Shown in pieces: positions 10,389 through 18,791 of a DNA stretch of 32,015 nucleotides. The translations under genes and the position numbers were made by a program. The stretch comes from Nymphaea colorata (lineage: Eukaryota; Streptophyta; Magnoliopsida; Nymphaeales; Nymphaeaceae). The stretch's first letter is position 1; each line of letters begins with the position of its first letter. The DNA is taken from the NCBI RefSeq assembly GCF_008831285.2, contig NW_022205079.1, positions 1 to 32,015 on the forward strand. The letters run 5' to 3'. The notes beneath the pieces were generated by a model, which was given only the letters and a program-made list of their open reading frames with translations, ran no database searches and was not told where the DNA came from.

Positions 10389-11380
10389 ATGTCAATCATT
10401 ACTGCCTAGGTCGAATAGCAGATCAGATAAATTGCGCTTCTGTTTGTCTCTCACCTGGAACCGCTGAAACAGACGACAGCTTTGATCACCCATGAACAAT
10501 CCGCCTCCAAACTGGACCGCGTCGATGCTAAGCTGATAAAAGAGGCCGATAAATTGAACAAAAAGGAAAAAATGTCTGTCAAGAAAGAGTATAGAGATAG
10601 ACAGAGAGTCGGAGCAATCACTTACAAAAGCTATACCATCCAATACAAAAAGGCTCTTGTTGCACGCATTCGGCAAGCTCTGGAGACCACAGACGAGCCA
10701 CTCTCGAAATTGATCCGAAATATTGCCAAAGAATAAATGATACACCCCAAAAATATCACCAGATGGTACCACACCAAAGAACTGAAGAAAAAATAGGGAG
10801 GAAGGAGAGCCCTGTACCCCGAAATGGAGATTCGCTTGGCAAATTTCATCCTCAACAATCCCACCATGAAGAGAAAGCACATCCTCAGACAGGCCAAGCA
10901 GATCATGGAGGATCTCCAGATCCCTGATCGGAATGAGTTCAACTTCAGCAAGGGGTGGTACGAGCGATTCAAAGAGAGACTAAGCAAGAACAAAGTGACG
11001 AAGGGGGCCAAGCTGGAGGATATCCTAAAACTCTAGGCAAAGGATGAAAATTGCGATGACATTGTCAAGCAGGAATACAAGGAGGAATAGTATACCGATG
11101 AAGAGTGTGAGGAATATTATGGCTCTGACGAGGATTCTGAATAAATAGTCAAGGAATAAAACCTCAGTGAATACGGTGAGAATGACCAAGATTTCGGCAA
11201 CGTGAAGCTCTCCGAGTCTTCAGGCAACGACTAGCCGCAGGACAACGCGAAGGAGCAGTCCATTTTCGATTCATAGGAGTAGGAAAACTAGGTGAAATAC
11301 GAGTAATAGGCAAGCACGGACATGATGATCAAGGAATAGAAAGAGAAGCTGGCGAAGCTATCAAAATAGTCAAGGCTTGA
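10389..11380 (+). CDS. CENP-B/Tc5-type helix-turn-helix DNA-binding protein without transposase domain
   Basis: From ATG 10389. Residues about 85-145 resemble an N-terminal psq-like helix-turn-helix (Y-T-I-Q-Y-K-K-A-L-V through K-N-I-T-R-W). Residues about 150-215 match the CENP-B/Tc5 HTH: Y-P-E-M-E-I-R-L-A-N-F-I, R-Q-A-K-Q-I-M, then N-F-S-K-G-W-Y-E-R-F-K-E-R-L with the conserved G-W..R-F. This two-HTH architecture is shared by CENP-B and by pogo/Tigger and Tc5 transposases. The DDE nuclease is absent; instead an acidic tail follows (D-E-E-C-E-E-Y-Y-G-S-D-E-D-S, with many TAA/TAG read as Glu). This suggests a domesticated, transposon-derived chromatin or transcription protein, which is inference. 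End uncertain: coding character stops near 11375. TGA 11378-11380 needs one missing base; unshifted, the frame runs to TGA 11487-11489 through AT-rich sequence. Confidence 0.65.
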
Positions 11381-11425
11381 TGTGATGATGATTTTATTAT
11401 TCTATTATTATTTGGAATATCGAAA

Positions 11426-12419
11426 ATGTTAAAAAAAGGTCGGTGCGGAAGCAGCTCCGAGACCCTTAAAAAATTCTAATAGTTTATGAAGAAACGTTTA
11501 TAGAAAAAGAACATCCTGCAGGTATTGAGATCACGATATAGTCCAACGAATCCATCAATAAAAAAATTTAATGCTTCTAAGAACTACTAAAACTCACGAA
11601 ATCCGGTGAGACTCTGGTCCATCACACCCCCAAAGAGACCTACCAGCCCATTAGTCGAAGCTATAAAAACATCGGTGAGAATAGAAAGGAGGAATGTGAA
11701 GTATAAGAAAATACTGAGCTAGTCTTGGGGAAACTAGACAGGATGGTCCACGACGTGAACGGATGGATCGGCTCCAAAAAAGTATCCGAGCATGAGTCGG
11801 CGGACCGCAAATACAAGCCGAATTAAAAAAAAGAGATCAATTCTACTCCTAGCGAGGAACAAAAGTTCAAAAAGTTTGACTATAAATCCGCCAAAGTCTC
11901 CAGGATCAAATACGGAACTCATATACAAGAGTTCGTCACTGAGGATGGCCCTATGATCGAATAAAGGCCGGGCTATGCCCCCAATAGACGGAAGCCTTAC
12001 ATGACTCGTCACAACTCCTCTCGAAACCTCCTAAAAATAAAAACGCCACAAGCAAGACCATAGATATTTCATCAAAAACCCCAGATTTCTCCAATCTGAA
12101 AAACCAGATCACCGAATATGAAAACAAGGCCAAAGAAATTTACGGTCTAACCTTCGAACTGGTCAAATCTAAAGAGTTCCCGTAAGAGACTGATGACCTT
12201 TTCTCGATGAAGGAAGAGAGCAAAGAGATGATGAGAGTTATCTCATTGAATTAATTCAAAAAGACAGCATAGAATCCTTATAGAATGATGGTAAACGAGC
12301 ACACGAGGCCGGATTCATCAGTCCCAGCTCATTTTTTGGGGATGATAAGGTCTGCTTCTGCAAAGACGCGAAAAAAAATGACTTTGACGACGACTGGAAG
12401 CCGATATATCAGAGTGTGA
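11426..12419 (+). CDS. Unassigned hydrophilic protein
   Basis: From ATG 11426 (M-L-K-K-G-R-C-G-S-S-S-E) to TGA 12417-12419, about 330 codons. The sequence is charged and largely disordered, with short conserved-looking blocks such as H-H-T-P-K-E-T-Y-Q-P-I and a helical part near T-E-Y-E-N-K-A-K-E-I-Y-G-L. TAA and TAG are frequent and read naturally as Glu. Two frame changes, near 11508 (AAAAAGAAC) and 12035 (AAAAATAAAAA), are repaired by one missing base each. No homologue recognised. It lies on the same strand directly after the CENP-B-like gene, with about 45 bp of AT-rich spacer. Confidence 0.5.
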
Positions 12420-12446
12420 TCGATATGCCATAATATTAGTTTATTA

Positions 12447-12668
12447 ATGTCTTTGCGACCAGAAACAGTCCACAACTACGAGACAGCCGTCCACGATTTC
12501 TTCATCCGCAGTCTCAACTATTGCGCCTCCGCCTCGCAGAGTCTCGAAACCCCAGAGTTCACCCAGTGCATCAAGGCCAGCGGAATCAACTTTGGATATA
12601 GCTACAATGCCTTTGTTCAGTACAAGACCAACTCTCAAATTTTTGGAGAACGTGGAATGAACGAATGA
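12447..12668 (+). CDS. Small unassigned ORF, 73 residues
   Basis: ATG 12447 to TGA 12666-12668, preceded in the same frame by TGA 12417-12419. The frame has a strong preference for C or G at third codon positions (GTC, CTC, ATC, GCC, AAG), like the well-supported genes, and no TAA/TAG. It contains Y-E-T-A-V-H-D-F-F-I-R-S-L-N-Y-C and a Tyr/Phe-rich end. The size and C-x-x-x motifs do not identify it. It could also be the C-terminus of the preceding gene if bases are missing around 12420-12445. Confidence 0.45.
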   Translation: MSLRPETVHNYETAVHDFFIRSLNYCASASQSLETPEFTQCIKASGINFGYSYNAFVQYKTNSQIFGERGMNE

Positions 12669-12827
12669 GCAGCATGATTCAATATAAATAAGCCATATCA
12701 ATCAACTTGCTTCGGATTGTTTATAACATTATCTTTTCAATTTTGGAGAGGAATAAAAAAGAATAAAAATGCATCGATTTTTTGTATTTTTTTGTTGATG
12801 TTTGTATGTATAGCATAGGTAATTATC

Positions 12828-13102
12828 ATGCAAATCATATTAAAAAAGTTATATCGTAATTCAATTATAAAAAATGGGTCAAATTTGTCAGCACAGTCAG
12901 AGCCTGATGATCGTAACGGAGGCAACCAAGGCTGGAATGGAGGGGGTAACAACCAAGGATGGAACGGAGGGGAAACAACAACAATAACCAAGGGTGGAAT
13001 GGAGGCGGAAATAACAATCAGGGATGGAACGGCGGCGGTGGTGGCAACAACAACCAAGGATGGAATGGAAACAGCAACAACAACAACCAAGGATTCAGTT
13101 GA
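12828..13102 (+). CDS. Gly/Asn/Gln/Trp repeat protein
   Basis: The frame carries five imperfect copies of N-Q-G-W-N-G-G-G-N, ending with N-N-N-N-Q-G-F-S and TGA 13100-13102. One frame change at 12970-12976, in the run GGAGGGGAAAC, breaks the repeat; one extra G there makes the repeat continuous. Two starts are possible: ATG 12828, in frame without other changes, or ATG 12874, which would begin M-G-Q-I-C-Q (a possible myristoylation/palmitoylation start) but needs one more missing base near CAGAG. Regularly spaced Trp and Asn in a Gly background resembles low-complexity surface or RNA-granule proteins. Function unknown. Upstream 150 bp is very AT-rich. Confidence 0.6.
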
Positions 13103-13245
13103 TCATCATCAATCATTATTCCTTAATACCTATCATTTGGGATTATTTCTGTGAAAATCTTTGAGATTGCTATTGAATGAAGGATATACATCATAAAAAT
13201 CATTGGGTTTCAAGAAGAGGAGAGTTGCTTTTTCTATTGATTCAA

Positions 13246-15341
13246 TCACTTCGCCTATTTTTGCAAGTTATCAGCAATAAACTTAAGCCTTTCATTAAGA
13301 GAAAGCTCCAAGAAGTGGCTATGGTTCAGGTTGATGACTTTCCACCCGGAGATATTTAGCAGTTTTTTCTCTAACCTATAATCGGGTCGATTGATTTCTT
13401 ATTGTGTGAGTGAGTTGATTGCTAATCTTTGCTTTTCATTACTAAAATGGGGTAATCTGTCGAATGGGGAAAGGATTGGCTTGAGTTTTTCCATTTCGTT
13501 GACTCTAATCTCGATGAAAAACTTTTCAATACGCTTTAGGGTCTATTTTTGCTTCAATAGCTATATCTAATGGTTGACCAGTTTGGACGTGTTATAAAAA
13601 TTAACCTATTAACTTATCTTCTTTAGAATTCTTCTCACTCTTTATTGTTTGTCATCAGATTGTTCTTGATTGGCCTATGTTGGCAAGTTGCTTGAAATAG
13701 ACGGCGAGCCATGGTTTGATTTTCGATGAGTTGGCTGACGAAGTGGAAGGAATGCCAGTCAAAGTTTCGATAGGTATGCGTGCTGTTCTCTAAGTAATCG
13801 AGTATAAATTATGATGTGCTGGCCTGAGGATTGAAAATATCTTCATATGCAAAGATATAGAGCTCAAGGAGGATCAATTCATTCACCAAATCAAGTGAGC
13901 CTTTTATTTAGCTAAAGTTAATGGATAGTGACTGATAGTGACTTTTGAACATGTCTAGAGAAAGTATGCCTTTGCTGAATAAATTATTGAGTGTTTTTAT
14001 CTTCTATACTATCACTTCCTGTGATTTATCTTCTATCTTCATGAAGGATGTGAAGTGTGAGTGATTTTATGATACTTTTCATCTTCTGAGCTTATTCTTT
14101 CTATGGCTACAGTTGCAATAAGTTTTAAACTAGATCTAGAGGATAAAGCTACAATAATGCTCTAAATGCCCTTATCTTCTGCAAAGGTGAGCTTTAATTA
14201 ATAACTTTGCTGATTTTGCTGCTTGTATGCGCAATGATATTCATTTTAAACTTATCGAATTCTTCTCTAAAGGTGGGCTTTTCATGTTTTTCACTTATCT
14301 TTTACTCTTCACATTGGGATTATCGTTGCGAATATGATAATTTGCCAATTTTTCAAAGATGCATGCAAAATACAACACATTGGCTATTTCAGTTTCATTG
14401 TGAATCTTATTTTGTTGCTCCTTCAAGACTGCAGCTTTCCATCTTTAGTTATAATGCTTCATCAGCTAAATTGCTCTTTCTTAGAAAACGAGCTAAAAAT
14501 AGTTATTCCTGACGCTCAAAGTGAATCCAAACATAATCCATGAGTACAGATACTCTATGGGAAGATGCGTTCCCTTTGAATTTTATTGAAGTTTTAGTTT
14601 TTTTTCGCATTTTTAGTAAACCTTTGTCAGGACCAAAGATTGAAGATTGGGTATGATTGGATTATTATATCTTTTTGTTTCATTTCGATTGGTATAGAGC
14701 ACATAGAACAAGCTCTTCAGCTATTCCGAGCTCATTAAGTTCATTTCCTTCTTGAGAGCGAGGCATACGCTCATGATGAAATCATAGTTAAAGGTATACT
14801 TTGGAAAGGATTTTAGCATGATGTACAGTAATTCATATTTTACTCGATTGTGCACCTGTGGAGTCGTTTCTGATATAGAATTATAACTGTTCCATGACGA
14901 TGGGTCGATGCTTCCTTATTTGATATTCTTTAGAGCTATGCTAATCAATTTAACCAGTGGAAATTCTTCGTAATTTTACCCTCCATTTGTAAGGTAAGGA
15001 TTAAAATCCTTTACATACTTTGCTGGTTTTGAGTTCTAAATGTATTATTGGATGAATGATGGTTATTCTTCTGATGAGAATATCTCCAGCTCGATCCTTT
15101 TGCCTTCATTGCTATATTCTCATATGCGATGCTCTAAATTTCGATGGAACGTTTGAAGGACTAGAGATAGATAAGTTATTAGTGTTTCTTGCATCATGTT
15201 GATGCACTGTTTTGATGTGTTCTTACCTGATTCTATTTTTGTGAGCTGTGAAGTAATAGAGGTTGGCAAGTTGTAATGTAGGGTATATGGAGTATGTTGT
15301 ATGATATTTTTATTGAAGAGGGATGCTGCTATTTTAATCAT
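13246..15341 (-). CDS. RAP-domain protein, predicted mitochondrial RNA-binding protein
   Basis: From ATG 15341 to TGA 13248-13246, about 690 residues. The N-terminus M-I-K-I-A-A-S-L-F-N-K-N resembles a mitochondrial presequence. The body is alpha-helical with repeated Leu/Tyr/Phe patterns, as in OPR/HPR-type RNA-binding repeats. The last 60 residues match a RAP domain: L-E-K-K-L-L-N-I-S-G-W-K-V-I-N-L-N then L-S-L-N-E-R-L-K-F-I-A-D-N-L. RAP proteins bind organellar transcripts and act in their processing, stability or translation, so a role in mitochondrial RNA metabolism is likely. At least five frame breaks occur (for example 14236-14268 and 13672-13682), each repaired by one missing base. 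An in-frame TGA at about 15117 lies in otherwise open sequence. Domain call from the C-terminus only; the repeats are inferred. Confidence 0.65.
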
Positions 15342-15385
15342 AATCAAATATAAGCTTGAATTAAAAAATAAGCATAGTTATTATA

Positions 15386-15937
15386 TCAAACGAATACTTT
15401 TTTCTTTATCGGCACCTTATCCTCGAAGATGTTGCTCAGGTCTATGTTGACTCTTGACTTGGGGTGATTGGATGGTTTTCTTTGTGTTTTTCGAAGGATT
15501 ACGAACGGTGGCCTCGCTTGGTGTGGCTTGCTCTGAAATTACGCATGACTGGCATTTAGAGATCAAAGGATTAGTTGTGCTTTACTGTTCCGTCGATGGT
15601 GGTTGCTAGTTCTTTGGGGTGTTTCGGTATCTTGATGTAGGGATTTGATTTGTTCTTGAAGTTTGAAGTTGATATCCTGGTAATTGGCAATGAGAGTGGC
15701 CATATTATCCTGCTAGTTTTTCTAAACTTTAGTTCCTCTTCAACGAAAAGAAACATTTCTCTTTCTTTTTCCTTCGTTAAAATATACTTACAAGTTGGGC
15801 AATCCTGTTGGCAGCAATTTGTTTTATTATCTGAGCAATTTGACTTCCATTTGTGCATTTTTCAGCTAGATTTATATTGGGTTTTTTTATGAGGAGGGCA
15901 ATCTTTTGGTCCTTTGGTCGCGGTGCATCAGCTGCAT
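15386..15937 (-). CDS. Coiled-coil protein, unassigned, one 20-nt intron
   Basis: About 180 residues from ATG 15937 to TGA 15388-15386. A coiled coil covers roughly residues 15-85 (E-L-K-N-A-Q-M-E-V-K-L-L-R-E-E-N-K-L, then A-T-L-I-A-N-Y-Q-D-I-N-F-K-L-Q-E-Q). It is followed by a Ser/Thr/Pro/Lys-rich segment and a short end D-L-S-N-I-F-E-D-K-V. Splicing of 15772-15791 joins the two halves of the coil. Frame changes next to the intron (GAAAAAGAAAG) and at an A5 run near 15730 need one base each; three more breaks would explain an in-frame TGA near 15567. A Cys-rich alternative reading on the same strand was rejected. Confidence 0.5.
15772..15791 (-). other. 20-nt intron in coiled-coil gene
   Basis: On the minus strand GTAAGTATATTTTAACGAAG. 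It has the same length and GTA start as the other introns, but ends GAAG instead of TAG. Its removal links two coiled-coil segments, allowing for one missing base just after it. Confidence 0.6.
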
Positions 15938-16022
15938 GTCGTTAATTTTATATTATAAGTAGAATACTGGGTAATCATATAATCGTAAAATGGATGGATG
16001 ATCATATCTTATCATATTTCTC

Positions 16023-17522
16023 TCACCATTACGTTCTATCTCTCGATCCTTCAAAGATCTCACCCAAAGTCTTCTCTTTGTGGTTGCTGAGGATGAGACT
16101 GGGATGGGTTTGGATGAGATCAAAGTTGCTGAATTTTTATTAGAATTAATCCTGCAGAAACAATCCACAAAAGTGAAGCATTTCTATACCTTGTCACTCA
16201 TATGGAAACGCCTTGGCTTGAGTCTCCTGAGATTGGCATTCTGAAGCGGATTTATATTATGCCTTCGCCATTCTATGGCTATTTTTCCTTCATGCTTCAG
16301 CGATCCGTAATTGTAGGTTTTATTCATCTTGTTCAATTTTCTCTCTACGCTACAGAGAAAGTTGGCGTTTCTGATTGTAGTCTTTTATAATTCAAAGTAA
16401 AGTTAGTCTGTTGGGCACGGAGGTAAGCATGTGCATTAAAATCTTACTTTTTCTTATTATTATGCGTCTCATTTGTTTTCTGTTCAGTATGTGTGTTTGT
16501 TTCACTCTTTTTTTCTTATTTGACTAAAGTCCCATCTTCTCTTTTGCGTGTAATTTTAACTCCAATGCTATCGGCAAGCCACTCCAAGAAGATATCTTTC
16601 TGCGAGGATAGGATCTAAATCATGTGAAGCATACATAGATGAAACGAAATCCTCCTCTCGCTTTGATTTGCTCATCTTGAAGACAGCAAACGCGGCAATT
16701 CCTTAGGAGTTACATACTTTTGCAAGATCTAGTAGTCATCTGAGTTATCGAACATGCCATAAGTGATGCAGTTTGTGTTGACGAAATTAGAGATTTCCTT
16801 TTGTCTCATGATGAGGCCGATTATTCTGTCATACTTTGCCGATGTCTAAGGATTAGACTGTGGATATAGACTAATAAGTGTTTTTATTCCAAATAGGCTC
16901 GGGTTAGATTCAAGAAGAAAGTCCCAAAGGTGAAATTGATTCTCGGTTGGTACTCTTTATAGAGTGTATTGAGAAACTTGCGATTATTTTCTATTTTTTA
17001 TTGATTTTCGGTATATTTTCGTTGTTATCAGGACTGGACTTGATGATATCCTTGCAGACAAGTTCAGCCTTCTTCATGAGTGTTAAAAAATACTCACCAC
17101 GGTGGGCCTTGGAGTCCTTTGCTATCATTTTATGGAATCGAGGATGTTCATATTGTTTGTAGGCTAGCTGAGGTGTGCTGGAGCGGACAAGAGAGGGATG
17201 CTCTTCTTCGAAGTGTTTCTTCTTTTCCTCGAAATTCCTATCATCAATTTCATAACTGTCTTCCTCTTAAATAAATTCTCCTCTTCCTGGTACGGTTGAT
17301 TGGGTATATTCTGTTCATAGTAGGGATTGTAGATGGGCGCTGCTGGTAATGCTCCAAGCTGCATTTCATTGAGTGCGGTCTGATTGTGGGGATGGTTACT
17401 TCGATGTTCCAGTTGTAGCTGGCGAGGACGGCGGCGGCGACGGTGAGGTCCTCCATGGACAGGATGTCTGAGAGTTTCAGTGTCATTTCTAATTGTTCGG
17501 GGGTCAGAAAGTCAAGCTCCAT
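16023..17522 (-). CDS. UBA-UAS-UBX protein, FAF2/UBXD8-like p97 adaptor
   Basis: From ATG 17522 to TGA 16025-16023, about 490 residues. N-terminal UBA: L-T-P-E-Q-L, D-I-L-S-M-E-D-L-T-V-A-A-A-V-L-A-S-Y-N-W-N-I-E. Middle UAS thioredoxin-like domain: I-N-F-T-F-G-T-F-F, E-K-H-L-L-V-Y-I-H-S, K-E-I-S-N-F-V-N-T-N-C-I-T-Y-G. C-terminal UBX: G-I-I-E-I-R-F-R-M-P and F-D-L-I-Q-T-H-P-S with T-L-G-E-I-F. This order is that of FAF1/FAF2. FAF2 binds ubiquitin and recruits the p97/Cdc48 ATPase to substrates at the ER and lipid droplets. A membrane hairpin, expected for FAF2, is not evident. The gene needs about eight single-base corrections, the densest in the window, yet the domains appear in order, so recent decay is less likely than sequence error or recoding. 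Confidence 0.75.
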
Positions 17523-17748
17523 AATAATCCCTCCAATAAAATAATATCAAAATAATGAAATCTATTTCCTTTATAATTTTCTTATATTCCTTATATCTAT
17601 CTTCCCTTTATCCCTCATGCCAATCCCTATTTTCCTTTGTTTATTTTCTTCTTTCAAACAGATAAATAGAGAGTCATTGATAGATGGATTGTGTTTGTTA
17701 GATTTAAAGATCGTCAATCTATAATCTTCTATTAAAGAAAATAGAATA
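17523..17748. promoter_or_regulatory. Divergent spacer, 226 bp
   Basis: AT-rich sequence between the FAF2-like gene (minus, start 17522) and the next plus-strand gene (start 17749). No coding frame with TGA-only stops stands out. It should contain both promoters. Confidence 0.35.
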
Positions 17749-18710
17749 ATGTACACGATCGCGAATAGCTAGACCGCTACGCCGTCCATATTCCCCTAGC
17801 ACTATCCGCATCCTTTCGACTTTTTTAGAAAAAGTCATATGCAAAACCTCAAGGAGGTCACAGAGCAGAAGAAAAATCGAAGTGAGCAAGAGTACATTAA
17901 AAAAAATGGAAATTAGATGGAGAATCAGAGTGGAAATAAGCGTAAAATATGCAAGAAAAAAATGAAAAGAACTATAAGATGATCTCCCATCGAAACAGTG
18001 CAGAAATGATCGACAGAATCTTGATCAAAAATGCATTATTAGATCTCAAATACCCGAACATCCAGCCGGCCAACAATACCTCAATCGAATAGAACAATTA
18101 CTTCCTGACGTCGACCGAGCATATGAAGCGGGATCACCTCATCAAGGCCTACACTCCGCATATACCTAGAATGAATAATAACACAAGTAGAACTTTGTTA
18201 GATCTCGTAAGGCAAAATAAAAGTTGGATATGAATAAAATTAGGCCTCTAACTAAAGAGGGACTCTTTGTTCGTCACCAAATCCAATAGTCATCAAAATT
18301 TCGCGAAACTAAGGTATGGAGAACTGAAATTAAAATCTGAAAATTTGACCCCTTCTGAAAACTAATGGGAAAATTCGATGAATATGATCCGTTTGGAGCG
18401 GAGAGAAAACTAGAAGAGTAAAAAATACTGCAGGATTATGATTAGGAAGATCAATACTGACCAGTTGCTGACCAAAAGAAAAGGATCATAGGCTAAGTTG
18501 AAATCAAATAAGATATACAATTACAAAGCTTTGAAGGCAATAAAACCGATTAAAAACTCAATAAGCTAATCTGACTGTCCCAAGACGCCTTAGTTGCTGC
18601 TTCCTATCTAAAACAACCAATTATCTTAGATTTAGAATATCTAGTTAAACCCTTGGAGCACAACCGACCTAAAATTGCGAGAATAGGCATAGATTATCCA
18701 TCCTTATTGA
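17749..18710 (+). CDS. Unassigned basic protein
   Basis: From ATG 17749 (M-Y-T-I-A-N-S-E) to TGA 18708-18710, about 320 codons. Lys/Arg/Asn/Ser rich, with no hydrophobic segments and no recognised domain. Motif-like pieces: P-H-P-F-D-F-F-R-K, S-A-E-M-I-D-R-I-L-I-K-N-A-L, A-L-K-A-I-K-P-I-K-N-S and N-P-W-S-T-T-D-L-K-L. One missing base in an A7 run near 17965 joins the first two parts. At about 18230 an in-frame TGA (W-I-TGA-I-K-L) has open coding-like frame on both sides, which may again reflect several missing bases. Composition suggests a nucleic-acid or cytoskeleton-associated protein, but this is a guess. Confidence 0.5.
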
Positions 18711-18791
18711 CTCACTTTCAATCCATATCATTTGATATGAGTGATTATTAATTCCCATATTTTTATAATATACTCATATCATTCCTAAATC
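18711..18791 (+). promoter_or_regulatory. Short spacer with inverted repeats
   Basis: The 81-bp AT-rich gap between two plus-strand genes contains a perfect short palindrome, CATATCA-TT-TGATATG (18724-18739). It also contains TGATATGAGT (18733-18742), repeated inverted as ACTCATATCA (18772-18781). This could form alternative hairpins at the 3' end of one transcript or be a factor site for the next gene. No known motif matched. Confidence 0.4.

Noticed and set aside
10392-10880. Minus-strand 162-codon frame, the second longest standard-code ORF
   Set aside because: Exactly antisense to the CENP-B-like gene; Phe/Leu/Gly-rich as expected from the complement of a Lys/Glu-rich gene.
12420-12668. 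Ser/Thr/Pro-rich reading of the segment after 12430 as C-terminus of the preceding gene
   Set aside because: The competing frame from ATG 12447 has stronger C/G-ending codon use, and the preceding gene already ends naturally at TGA 12417-12419 without any frame change.
15117-15119. Selenocysteine at the in-frame TGA of the RAP gene
   Set aside because: RAP proteins have no selenocysteine members known to me, no stem-loop was seen, and accumulated missing bases explain similar TGAs elsewhere in the window.
15571-15858. Cys-rich open frame on the minus strand (C-C-Q-Q-D-C-P-T-C) as a zinc-finger protein
   Set aside because: It begins after an in-frame TGA and overlaps a better coiled-coil reading in another frame that continues through a 20-nt intron with the same signals as the other introns. 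Its first part is a shadow frame.
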